A stretch of DNA of 64,000 bases from Variovorax sp. PMC12 (lineage in GTDB: Bacteria; Pseudomonadota; Gammaproteobacteria; Burkholderiales; Burkholderiaceae_C), in the NCBI RefSeq assembly GCF_003019815.1, contig NZ_CP027773.1:1995001-2059000 (forward strand). The letters are read 5' to 3'. Below, in pieces: positions 24,538 to 33,346 of the stretch (position 1 is the first letter of the stretch; each line of letters starts with the position of its first letter). Made by a program: the position numbers and the translations under genes. The notes under the pieces are model-generated. The model searched no databases. It saw only the letters and a program-made list of their open reading frames with translations, and was not told the origin of the DNA.

Positions 24538-24903
24538 ATGAAACAAGTCAAGCATTGGCAGGATCCAGTCAACGCCGTCGCCGGCGCGTGGCTCATCGTC
24601 TCGCCCTGGGTCCTGGGTTTTTCGGACATGCAGTCCGCGATGTGGACGATGGTGGCGACCGGCATCGTGCTGGGCGCCGTGGCGCTGGGCGCGACCTTCG
24701 TGCCGCGACAGTGGGAAGAATGGAGCGAGGTCGCGCTGGCGGCCTGGCTCGCGGTGTCGCCCTGGCTGGTCGGGTTCCGCGGCTCGGAAACGGCCTTGAT
24801 CAACGCAGTGCTCGTGGCCGCGGTGATCCTGGTGCTGGCGCTGTGGGTGCTGGTGACCGACAAGGACTATCTCGGCCATGCGATGGACCGTCCGGCGCAC
24901 TGA
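24538..24903 (+). CDS. SPW repeat membrane protein
   Basis: A 121-residue protein with four predicted membrane helices and two copies of the Ser-Pro-Trp motif (WLIVSPWVLGFSD near 18-30 and WLAVSPWLVGFRG near 70-82), the mark of the SPW repeat family. Function unknown. It begins just after GACAGGAGTAACAGCC, which supplies a good AGGAG ribosome site. It stands alone between the GntR regulator and the efflux operon. Confidence 0.88.
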   Translation: MKQVKHWQDPVNAVAGAWLIVSPWVLGFSDMQSAMWTMVATGIVLGAVALGATFVPRQWEEWSEVALAAWLAVSPWLVGFRGSETALINAVLVAAVILVLALWVLVTDKDYLGHAMDRPAH

Positions 24904-24927
24904 CCGGCGACGCGTCATCGGAACGTG

Positions 24928-24954
24928 ACCCGGCGCCCTCGACGGGGGCCGGGT
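24928..24954. terminator. GC-rich hairpin between convergent genes
   Basis: ACCCGGC-G-CCC at 24928-24938 pairs with GGG-G-GCCGGGT ending at 24954 with one mismatch, forming a stable stem-loop between the SPW gene and the outer-membrane efflux gene, which converge here. No T-run follows on either strand, so termination is a weak inference. Confidence 0.35.
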
Positions 24955-24964
24955 GATCAGGCGA

Positions 24965-26452
24965 TCACGGCCTGGCGGATGAGGCCGGTGAGGCGGCAGG
25001 CTGCCCTGGCTGCGCCTCGCCTTCCATCCAGCCCGCATGCCAGCCGCCGCCGAGCGCCTGGATCAGCGAGACGGCAGCGAGCTGCCGGTTGAGCTGCACC
25101 TGCACCAGCGTGCGCCGCGCGTTCAGTGCAGCCACCTGGGCAGTCACCACGTCGGTGTAGGCCACCAGGGCCGAGCGGTACTGGTTGAGCAGGATCTGCT
25201 CGGTCTTGTCCGCGGCCGCGGAGGCCTCGCGGTACATGCCTTCCTGCTGCGCCAGCGTGGCGCCCGCGGTGAGCTGGTCTTCCACGCCCTGGAACGCGGC
25301 GAGCACGGTCTGGCGATAGCGCGCCACGCTGGCGTCGTAGCTGGCCTTGGCCGCGTCCACGTTGGCCGAGATGGCGCCCGCGTCGAACAGCACCTGCGCC
25401 GCCGAGAGGCCGAGCGACCAGAGCGAATTCGACGCATTGAACAGGTCGCCGACCCGGCTGGCGCTGCCGCCGACTGCCGCGCTGAGGTTGAAGCTCGGGA
25501 AATAGGCGGAACGCGCGATGCCGATCTGCGAGTTGGCCGAGGCCACCGAGCGCTCGGCGGACGCGATGTCGGGCCGGCGCTGCAGCAGGGTCGAAGGCAC
25601 GCCGGTCGGAATGCCGGGCACGGTCTGTTTCCAAGCCGCGGGCGGCAGGCTGAAATCGGCCGGCACCGCGCCCACCAGCATCGCGATGGCGTGCTCGTAG
25701 GTGGCGCGGTTGCGCACCAGCGACAGGCGCGTGGCGCGGGCCGTGGCCAGCTGGCTCTGCGCCTGCAGCACGTCGGACTGCGCGGCGATGGCGGCCTTGT
25801 AGCGGTTGCTGGTGATGGTGTAGGCGCGTTCGTAGCCTTCGATGGTCTGGTCGAGCAGCCCGATCTCCACGTCGGCCTCGCGCAGCGACAGGTAGTTGGT
25901 GGCCAGGTTGCCGATGGCCGACAGGCGCGCCGATGCCAGGTCGGCCTCGCTGGCCTGCGCATTGGCCGACGCGCTGTTCACCGACTCGCGCAGCCGGCCC
26001 CAGACGTCGGGTGCCCAGGTCGCGTCGAGCGTGGCGGAGAAAGCGTTGGAAGGACTGGTGCTGCCCGTGTCCGAGCGCCTGCCGGATCCGTTGAGCGACA
26101 CCTGCGGGAACAGCCCCGCGCGCTGCCCGCGCACCAGCGCCTGCGCGTTGGCGTAGTTGGCGACCGCCGCGGCGATGTTCTGGTTCGACACCTGCACCCG
26201 CGAGGCCAGCTCGTCGAGCGTCGGGTCGCCGAACAGCTTCCACCACTCGCCGCGGTCCAGCGCGTCGGCCGGCGCGGCGGGCAGCCAGCCTTCGGCGGCC
26301 TTCTGCTCTTTCCAGTCGTTGGGCAGTGCGGTCACGGGCTGGTGGTAGAGCGGGCCGACCGAGCAGCCCGCGAGCAGCGCGGCCAGCGCGAGCGCCGAAA
26401 GCGAAAGGCGCCCCGGCGCGCGGAAAAGAGAAGAAGGAAGCAGTGCTTTCAT
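24965..26452 (-). CDS. Outer-membrane efflux lipoprotein, OprM/NodT family
   Basis: A 495-residue outer-membrane channel. The lipobox LLAGC places the lipidated Cys at residue 30. Two repeated OEP domains follow (LDATWAPDVWGRLRESVN and the second half RPDIASAERSVASANSQIG), as in trimeric TolC-like channels. It gives the MdtABC pump its exit across the outer membrane. The ATG at 26452 lies ten bases after the stop of the mdtC-like gene, so it is the last gene of the operon. Confidence 0.93.
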   Translation of the reverse strand: MKALLPSSLFRAPGRLSLSALALAALLAGCSVGPLYHQPVTALPNDWKEQKAAEGWLPAAPADALDRGEWWKLFGDPTLDELASRVQVSNQNIAAAVANYANAQALVRGQRAGLFPQVSLNGSGRRSDTGSTSPSNAFSATLDATWAPDVWGRLRESVNSASANAQASEADLASARLSAIGNLATNYLSLREADVEIGLLDQTIEGYERAYTITSNRYKAAIAAQSDVLQAQSQLATARATRLSLVRNRATYEHAIAMLVGAVPADFSLPPAAWKQTVPGIPTGVPSTLLQRRPDIASAERSVASANSQIGIARSAYFPSFNLSAAVGGSASRVGDLFNASNSLWSLGLSAAQVLFDAGAISANVDAAKASYDASVARYRQTVLAAFQGVEDQLTAGATLAQQEGMYREASAAADKTEQILLNQYRSALVAYTDVVTAQVAALNARRTLVQVQLNRQLAAVSLIQALGGGWHAGWMEGEAQPGQPAASPASSARP

Positions 26453-26462
26453 GGCGATGGTC

Positions 26463-29400
26463 TCAGGCGGTCGTGGCACGGCTCAGTTCGTGTTCGTGGG
26501 CGCTGCGGCGGCGCAGCTTGTCCAGCAGCAGGTAGACCACCGGCGTGGTTAGCAGGGTCAGCATCTGGCTGGCGATCAGCCCGCCGATGATGGCCACGCC
26601 CAGCGGCCGGCGCAGCTCGGCGCCTTCGCCGAAGCCGATGGCCAGCGGCAGCGCGCCCAGCGCGGCGGCCATGGTGGTCATGAGGATGGGGCGGAAGCGC
26701 AGCAGGCAGGCCTCGCGCACCGCCTCCAGCGGGCTGAGGCCGCGCGAGCGCTCGGCCTCCAGCGCAAAGTCGATGATCAGGATGGCGTTCTTCTTGACGA
26801 TGCCGATCAGCAGGAACACGCCGATCAGCGCAATGATCGAGAACTCCATGCGGAACATCAGCAGCGCCAGCACCGCGCCTACGCCGGCCGAAGGCAGCGT
26901 CGACAGCACGGTGATCGGGTGCACCAGGCTCTCGTACAGGATGCCCAGCACGATGTAGATGACGACCAGCGCCGCCAGGATCAGCATGGCCTGCTGGCTC
27001 TGCGACTGCTGCGCGCTCGCCGCCGTGCCCGCGAACGCGCCGCGCACGTTGGTCGGCATGGCGATGTTGGCCTCGGCCTTGGCGATGGCTTCGCGGGCGT
27101 CGCCCAGGTTGGCGCCTTCCACCAGGTTGAACGAGATGGTGGTCGCCAGTTCGCCGTCCTGGTGGCTGACCGAAGTGGCCACGGAGCTTTCGTAGAACTT
27201 CGCCACCGCGGACAGCGGCACCAGGGACGTGGCCGTGTTGCTCAGCACGTTGCCCGACGAGGCATTGCGCAGCGCCGGGTTGGCCGACACCGGCACCGAG
27301 GTGCTGGACGCGCTCGAACCGGAAGCCGCGGCCGTGCCCGTGCTCGTCTTGCTGCCCGACTGCGCCGAATTGGAAGTCGTGGTCGGCGCCGCGACCTGCG
27401 TGGTCACCGCCTGCCCCGCCACCACCGTGGTCCTGGTGGCCGGCACATACACGTCGCTCAGCGCATTGGGGCTGAGCGTGTAGCGCGGCGCCCATTCCAT
27501 GATCACGTGGTACTGGTTGAGCTCGGTGTAGATGGTCGCCACCTGCCGCTGGCCGAAGGCGTTGTACAGCGCGTTGTCCACGGCGGTGGAGGTCACGCCG
27601 AGCCGGTTCGCGGTGTTCTTGTCGACCTGCGCCATGGTCTCGACGCCGTTCTCGGTCTGGTCGGTGTCGATGTCGGTCAGCACCGGCTGCAGCTTCATTT
27701 CGTCGGCCAGCTTGGACGCCCAGGTGCGCAGGTCGGCCAGGCTGTCGCTCTTGAGCGTGTACTGGTAGGTCGAGTTGCTGGAGCGCCCGCCCGAGCGCAC
27801 GTCCTGCACGGTGCCCAGGAACACGCGCAGGCCGGCCACCGCATTGAGCTTGGGCCGCAGCCGCGCGATCACGGCCAGCCCGCTGTCCTTGCGCTGGCTG
27901 GCCGGCTTCAGGTTGACGAACATGAAGCCGCCGCCTGCCCGGCTGCCGCCGGTGAAGCCGACCACGGTGTCGACCGCCTCGTCGGCGCGGATGATGTCGA
28001 CCACCTCGCGCAGCTTGGCGGCCATGGCCTTGGACGAAATGCTCTGGTCGGCGCGCAGGCCGCCGTTGAGCTGGCCGCTGTCCTGCTGCGGGAAGAAGCC
28101 CTTGGGCGTGGCGCTGAACAGGTACACGTTGAGCCCGACCACCGCCACCAGGATCAGCATGACCAGCCCCTTGCTGTCCAGCGCCCAGTCGAGGCTGTGC
28201 TCGTAGCGCTTGAGCACCCAGTCGTAGCTGCGCGCGGCCATGCGACCCAGGCGGCCCTGCGGCTTGTCCTTGTCGTGCTCGCCGCCGGGCTTGAGCATCC
28301 AGGCGCACATCATGGGCGTGGTGGTCAGCGAGATGACGAGCGAGATCATCACCGCCGCCGACAGCGTGACCGCGAACTCGCGGAACAGCCGCCCCACCTG
28401 CCCGCCCATGAACAGCAGCGGAATGAACACCGCCACCAGCGACACGCTGATCGACAGCACGGTGAAGCCGACTTCCTTGGCGCCCAGCAAGGCCGCCTTC
28501 ATGCGCGTCATGCCCGACTCGATGTGCCGGCTGGTGTTCTCCAGCACCACGATGGCGTCGTCCACCACGAAGCCCGTGGCCACCGTGAGCGCCATCAGGC
28601 TCAGGTTGTTGAGGCTGAAGCCCAGCAGGTACATCACCCCGAAGGTGCCCAGCAGCGCCGCCACCGTGGCCACCGCCGGCACGATGGTCGCGCGCACGCT
28701 GCGCAGGAACAGGCTCACAACCAGCACCACCAGGATGACGGAGATGACCAGCGTGAACTCGACTTCGCGCAGCGAGCCGCGGATGGAGTTGGTGCTGTCC
28801 GAGGCCACCTGCAGCGTGACGTCGGGCGGCAGCTGCGCCTGCAGCTCGGGCAGCAGCGCGCGCACGCTGTCGACCGTCTCGATGATGTTGGCCGAGGGCT
28901 GCCGCGTGATCAGCACGATGATCGCGGGCTCGCCATTGAACAGGCCCAGCGTGCGCGTGTCTTCCACGCCGTCGAGCACCTCGGCCACGTCCTGCAGCCG
29001 CACCGCCGCGCCGTTGCGCCAGGCGATGACCATGGGCGCGTAGTCGCTCGCGCGCAGGGCCGGTGTCTGGGTGTAGATCTGCAGCTTGCGGCCCTCGCCC
29101 TGCACCATGCCCTTGGGCCGGTTGGCGTTGGAGGCCTGGATGGCGGCGCGCACGTCCTCGGTGCTGATGCCGTAGCGGTTGAGCGCGAAAGGCAGCAGCT
29201 CGATGCGCACCGCGGGCAGCGAGCCGCCGCCGATTTCGACGTCGCCCACGCCCTCCACCTGCGACAGCCGCTGGCTCACGATGTTGGAGACCGCGTCGTA
29301 GATCTGGCCCGGCGTCTTGGTCTTGGAGGTGAGCGCCAGGATGATCACCGGCGACGAGGCCGGGTTCGCCTTGCGGTAGGTCGGGTTGCTGCGCAGCGTG

Positions 29401-29762
29401 GCGGGCAGGTCGACCCGGCTGGCGCTGATGGCGGCCTGCACTTCGCGCGCGGCGCCGTTGATGTCGCGGCTCAGGTCGAACTGCAGCGTGACGCGCGAGG
29501 TGCCGACCGAGCTGGTCGAGGTCATCTCGTTGACGCCCGCGATGGTGCCCAGGTGCCGCTCCAGCGGCGTGGCCACGCTGGTGGCCATGGTCTCGGGGCT
29601 CGCGCCCGGAATGGACGCGTTGACGGAAATGACCGGGTAGTCGACCTGCGGCAGCGGCGACACCGGCAGCACGAAGAAGGCGGCAATGCCGGCCAGCGCC
29701 ACGCCGATGGTGAGGAGCACCGTGCCGATGGGGCGGCGCACGAAGGGCAGCGAGAGGTTCAT
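26463..29762 (-). CDS. mdtC: RND efflux pump subunit, MdtC/MuxC-like
   Basis: A 1099-residue inner-membrane RND transporter, about 70 residues longer than typical MdtC. It has 12 membrane helices with the proton-relay region GFVVDDAIVVLEN in TM4 and the large periplasmic loops of the family. The extra length lies near residues 774-842 as a Ser/Thr/Ala-rich stretch (for example TSTGTAAASGSSASSTS) just before VPLSAVAKFYE, in the second periplasmic loop. It works with the upstream MdtB-like protein as a heteromultimer to export drugs or small organics. The start ATG at 29762 gives MNLSLPFVRRPIGT. Confidence 0.93.
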   Translation of the reverse strand: MNLSLPFVRRPIGTVLLTIGVALAGIAAFFVLPVSPLPQVDYPVISVNASIPGASPETMATSVATPLERHLGTIAGVNEMTSTSSVGTSRVTLQFDLSRDINGAAREVQAAISASRVDLPATLRSNPTYRKANPASSPVIILALTSKTKTPGQIYDAVSNIVSQRLSQVEGVGDVEIGGGSLPAVRIELLPFALNRYGISTEDVRAAIQASNANRPKGMVQGEGRKLQIYTQTPALRASDYAPMVIAWRNGAAVRLQDVAEVLDGVEDTRTLGLFNGEPAIIVLITRQPSANIIETVDSVRALLPELQAQLPPDVTLQVASDSTNSIRGSLREVEFTLVISVILVVLVVSLFLRSVRATIVPAVATVAALLGTFGVMYLLGFSLNNLSLMALTVATGFVVDDAIVVLENTSRHIESGMTRMKAALLGAKEVGFTVLSISVSLVAVFIPLLFMGGQVGRLFREFAVTLSAAVMISLVISLTTTPMMCAWMLKPGGEHDKDKPQGRLGRMAARSYDWVLKRYEHSLDWALDSKGLVMLILVAVVGLNVYLFSATPKGFFPQQDSGQLNGGLRADQSISSKAMAAKLREVVDIIRADEAVDTVVGFTGGSRAGGGFMFVNLKPASQRKDSGLAVIARLRPKLNAVAGLRVFLGTVQDVRSGGRSSNSTYQYTLKSDSLADLRTWASKLADEMKLQPVLTDIDTDQTENGVETMAQVDKNTANRLGVTSTAVDNALYNAFGQRQVATIYTELNQYHVIMEWAPRYTLSPNALSDVYVPATRTTVVAGQAVTTQVAAPTTTSNSAQSGSKTSTGTAAASGSSASSTSVPVSANPALRNASSGNVLSNTATSLVPLSAVAKFYESSVATSVSHQDGELATTISFNLVEGANLGDAREAIAKAEANIAMPTNVRGAFAGTAASAQQSQSQQAMLILAALVVIYIVLGILYESLVHPITVLSTLPSAGVGAVLALLMFRMEFSIIALIGVFLLIGIVKKNAILIIDFALEAERSRGLSPLEAVREACLLRFRPILMTTMAAALGALPLAIGFGEGAELRRPLGVAIIGGLIASQMLTLLTTPVVYLLLDKLRRRSAHEHELSRATTA

Positions 29763-29786
29763 CGCTGCGCTCCTTGCGTTGGGCTG

Positions 29787-29970
29787 AGGCCGGAAACGCT
29801 CCGCTCCTCGGCGCAGCCAGAAGGGCGTTGAAAACCGGACGCGCCATTCCTGCGCTCGGCGCGGAAGCGCAGCCGCGCAGCGGCTGTGCCACATGGGGCC
29901 GAGCGAAGCAAAGGCCCGAGTGGGTTCCCCTCCCCTCTGGCTGCGCCGAGGAGCGCAGCGTTTCGCGGAC
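29787..29970. repeat. Inverted repeat inside the efflux operon
   Basis: In the 418 bases between the mdtB-like and mdtC-like genes, about 33 bases at 29787-29822 (core TCCTCGGCGCAGCCAGAAG) recur in inverted form at about 29932-29970 (core CTCTGGCTGCGCCGAGGAGC). The bases between them carry further short repeats such as CGCGGAAGCGCAGCCGCGCAG. No gene is visible. It appears to be a multi-part intergenic repeat inserted within an operon. Confidence 0.75.
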
Positions 29971-30074
29971 AAGGGCTCGCAGCTGTTTGAGCGAAGCGAG
30001 TTCTGCGAGACCCCGCGAAACACGAGCACCGCAGGTTGCCCCGTAGCGCAGCGCAGGGGTCGCAGACAGCGGGG

Positions 30075-30150
30075 TCGCCTTTTCTTTGCTTACTTTCTTT
30101 TAACGAAGCAAAAGAAAGTGAGTCGCCCGCCGGGGCGAGTCCCGGCCCCG
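30075..30150. repeat. TTTTCTTTGC-type intergenic repeat with hairpin
   Basis: The segment GGGTCGCCTTTTCTTTGCTT, then a hairpin ACTTTCTTTT-AACGAAGC-AAAAGAAAGT (30092-30119), then GAGTCGCCCGCCGGGGCGAG. I recall closely similar sequences as abundant intergenic repeats in Comamonadaceae chromosomes; that recollection is not a search. It is the right-hand part of the non-coding stretch between the two pump genes. It could act as a partial terminator or an mRNA stability element. Confidence 0.7.
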
Positions 30151-30180
30151 GAAAAACAAGCCGGCAAGCAGCCAAACGGT

Positions 30181-33100
30181 TCAAGCCGCTTCCTCCTCGA
30201 TCGTGCGCCGGGTGCTTCCCCCACCCAGCCGGTCGAACGCAAGATAGATCACCGGCGTGGTGAACAACGTGAGCAGCTGGCTCACGATCAGGCCGCCGAA
30301 GATGGCCAGGCCCAGCGGGCGCCGCAGCTCGGCGCCGTCGCCGAAGCTCAGCATCAGCGGCACGGCGGCGAACAGCGCGGCCAGCGTGGTCATGAGAATG
30401 GGCCGCAAGCGCAGCAGCGCCGCCTGGTGGATCGCCTCGCGCGCCGACTTGCCCTGATTGCGCTCGGCGTCGATGGCGAAGTCGATCATCATGATCGCGT
30501 TCTTCTTGACGATACCGATCAGCAGGATGATGCCGATGATGCCGATCACCCCCAGGTCGTTGCCGGTGATCATGAGCGCCAGCAGCGCACCCACGCCGGC
30601 CGAGGGCAGCGTCGAAAGAATGGTGAGCGGATGCACATAGCTTTCATACAGCACGCCCAGCACGATGTAGACGCACACCACCGCCGCCAGAATGAGCCAG
30701 AGCTGGTTCGACAGCGAGCGCTCGTACGCGCCCGAAGCGCCCAGGAAGCTCATGGTGATGCTGCTGGGCAACCCGATTTCCTTGGCCGCCGCGCGGATGG
30801 CGTCGACCGAGGAGCCGAGCGACACGCCCGGCGCGGTGTCGAAGTTCAGCGTGCTGGCCGGGTACTGCGCCACGTGCGTGATCTGCAGCGGCGCCTGCTG
30901 CTCGCTGATGTTGGCAATGGCCGAAAGCGGCGTGGCCGTGCCCGAGCCGGCAATCAGGCTGAGCTGGCCCAGGCTCTGCGGCGTGTTCACCATGCCCGGC
31001 ATGGCCTCGAGGATCACCCGGTACTGGTTGGTCTCGGTGAAGATGGTCGAGACGATGCGCTGGCCGAAAGCGCTGTAGAGCGCGTCGTCCACCGTGCTCG
31101 CGGTGATCGACAGTCGCGCGGCCGTGTCGCGGTTCACGTTCACGAAGGCCGCCAAGCCCTGCGCGCCCGCGTCGCTGCTCACGTTGCGCACCTTGTCGGA
31201 GGTCTGCAGCCGCGCCACCAGCTTCGTCATCCATTGGGTGATGGCGGCGCTGTCCACGCCTTCGAGCGACACGCGGTATTCGGTCGGGCCGGTCTCGGCG
31301 TCGATGGTCAGGTCCTGCGTGGGCTGCAGGTAGAGCGTGACGCCGGCCACGCCGCGCACGCGCTCGCGCAGCCGGTCCATGATCTTCTGCTGGTTGTCAT
31401 GGCCGGGCTTCAGGTTGATCAGCATGCTGCCGGTGTGCAGCATGGTGTTGTTGGCCGCGTCCACGCCCACGAAGGAGCTGAGGTTCTCCACGTCGGCGTC
31501 CTCGAGGATGGCGTGCGCCGCCTGCTGCTGCAGCTGCGCCATGCGGTCGAAGGACACGTCCTGCGCGGCCTGGATGCGCGCCTGCAGCTGCCCGGTGTCC
31601 TGCGTCGGGAACAGGCCCTTCGGAATCGAGAGGTACAGCACCACCGTGAGCACCATGGTGAGCAGCGCGACCAGCAGCGTGAGCGGCTGGTGGTCGATCA
31701 CCCAGTGCAGCGAACGGTCGTAGCGCACCATCACGCCGTCGAAGAAGCGCTGCGCGCGCGCGCCGAGGCCCTGGCTGGCGGTGTCGCGCTTCGGCTCGTG
31801 CTTGAGCCAGCGCGCCGACATCATCGGCACCAGCGTGAGCGACACCACCGCCGAAATCAGGATGGTGATGGCCAGCGTCACCGCGAACTCGCGGAACAGC
31901 CGGCCCACCACGTCGCCCATGAACAGCAGCGGAATCAGCACCGCGATGAGCGACACCGTCAGCGAGATGATGGTGAAGCCGATCTGCGTGGCGCCCTTGA
32001 AGGCGGCCTGCAGCGGTTTTTCGCCCTCCTCGATGTAGCGCGCGATGTTCTCGATCATCACGATCGCGTCGTCCACCACGAAGCCGGTGGCAATGGTCAG
32101 CGCCATCAGGCTCAGGTTGTTCAGGCTGTAGCCCAGCAGGTACATCAGCCCGAAGGTGCCGATGAGCGAAATGGGCACCGCGATGCTGGCGATGACGGTG
32201 GCGCGCAGGCTGCCCAGGAAGGCGAAGATCACCAGTACCACCAGCACCACGGCCAGCACCAGCTCCATCTCGACGTGCTCCACCGAGGCGCGGATGCCGG
32301 CCGTGCGGTCGCTCAGCACGGAGATGTTCAGCCCGGTGGGCAGGCCGGCCTGCAGCTCGGGCAGCTGCGCCTTGATGGCGTCGACCGTGGCGATCACGTT
32401 GGCGCCGGGCTGGCGCTGCACGTTCATGATGATGGCCGGGGTCAGCCTGGTGCTGCCGTCGACCTTGCTGCCGGCCCAGGCGCTGAGCTGTGTGTTCTCG
32501 GCGCTGTTGACCACCTGGGCCACGTCGACCATGCGGATCGGCGCGCCGTTCTTGTACGAGACGATGAGGTTCTTGTAGTCATCGACCGTGAGCAGCTGGT
32601 CGTTCGAATTGATGGTGTAGGAGCGCTTGGGGCCGTCGAAGCTGCCCTTGGCGCCGTTGGAGTTGGCCGCCGCGATGGCGGTGCGCAGCGTGTCCAGCCC
32701 GATGCCGTTGGTGGCCAGCGCCTGCGTGTTGGCCTGGATGCGCACCGCCGGGCGCTGCCCGCCGCTCAGCGACACCAGCCCCACGCCGGAGACCTGGCTG
32801 ATCTTCTGCGCGAGCCGGGTGTTGACCAGGTTCTGCACCTCGGTGAGCGGCAGCGTGTCGGAGGTGATGGACAGCGTGAGCACCGGCGCGTCGGCCGGGT
32901 TGACCTTGGCGTACACCGGCGGTGCCGGCAGGTCGGCTGGCAGCAGCGAACCGCCGGCATTGATGGCGGCCTGCACCTCCTGCTCGGCCACGTCCAGCGT
33001 CTGGCCGAGCGAGAACTGCAGCGTGATGATCGACACGCCGGCCGCGCTGGTCGAGCTCATGCGGTCGAGCCCCGACATCTGGCCGAACTGGCGCTCCAGC

Positions 33101-33297
33101 GGCGCGGTGACGGTGTTGCTCATGACCTCGGGGCTGCCCCCGGGGTAGAGCGTCTGCACCTGGATGGTCGGGTAGTCGACCTGCGGCAGGGCCGACAGCG
33201 GCAGGAAGCGGAACGCCACCAGGCCGGCCAGCACGATGGCGACCATCAGCAGCGAAGTCGCCACCGGTCGAAGAATGAACGGGCGTGAGGGACTCAT
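30181..33297 (-). CDS. mdtB: RND efflux pump subunit, MdtB/MuxB-like
   Basis: A 1038-residue RND transporter of normal family length, with the conserved N-terminus PFILRPVATSLLMVAI, the TM4 proton-relay motif GFVVDDAIVMIEN, the FMGDVVGRLFREFAVTL segment and the second-half motif GIVKKNAIMMIDFA. It partners the MdtC-like protein. The gene begins some 50 bases after the adaptor stop. The downstream partner lies 418 bases away across a repeat element, which is unusual for this operon. Confidence 0.94.
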   Translation of the reverse strand: MSPSRPFILRPVATSLLMVAIVLAGLVAFRFLPLSALPQVDYPTIQVQTLYPGGSPEVMSNTVTAPLERQFGQMSGLDRMSSTSAAGVSIITLQFSLGQTLDVAEQEVQAAINAGGSLLPADLPAPPVYAKVNPADAPVLTLSITSDTLPLTEVQNLVNTRLAQKISQVSGVGLVSLSGGQRPAVRIQANTQALATNGIGLDTLRTAIAAANSNGAKGSFDGPKRSYTINSNDQLLTVDDYKNLIVSYKNGAPIRMVDVAQVVNSAENTQLSAWAGSKVDGSTRLTPAIIMNVQRQPGANVIATVDAIKAQLPELQAGLPTGLNISVLSDRTAGIRASVEHVEMELVLAVVLVVLVIFAFLGSLRATVIASIAVPISLIGTFGLMYLLGYSLNNLSLMALTIATGFVVDDAIVMIENIARYIEEGEKPLQAAFKGATQIGFTIISLTVSLIAVLIPLLFMGDVVGRLFREFAVTLAITILISAVVSLTLVPMMSARWLKHEPKRDTASQGLGARAQRFFDGVMVRYDRSLHWVIDHQPLTLLVALLTMVLTVVLYLSIPKGLFPTQDTGQLQARIQAAQDVSFDRMAQLQQQAAHAILEDADVENLSSFVGVDAANNTMLHTGSMLINLKPGHDNQQKIMDRLRERVRGVAGVTLYLQPTQDLTIDAETGPTEYRVSLEGVDSAAITQWMTKLVARLQTSDKVRNVSSDAGAQGLAAFVNVNRDTAARLSITASTVDDALYSAFGQRIVSTIFTETNQYRVILEAMPGMVNTPQSLGQLSLIAGSGTATPLSAIANISEQQAPLQITHVAQYPASTLNFDTAPGVSLGSSVDAIRAAAKEIGLPSSITMSFLGASGAYERSLSNQLWLILAAVVCVYIVLGVLYESYVHPLTILSTLPSAGVGALLALMITGNDLGVIGIIGIILLIGIVKKNAIMMIDFAIDAERNQGKSAREAIHQAALLRLRPILMTTLAALFAAVPLMLSFGDGAELRRPLGLAIFGGLIVSQLLTLFTTPVIYLAFDRLGGGSTRRTIEEEAA

Positions 33298-33346
33298 CGG
33301 TCGCGGCGCTTGCGGTCGGTCGGTCTGTCTGTTGGAGCGCTATCGG

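Noticed and set aside
26919..29831. 970-codon plus-strand frame opposite the mdtC-like gene
   Set aside because: It is a shadow of a well-supported RND transporter gene, with His/Arg/Gly-rich translation and no domain signature.
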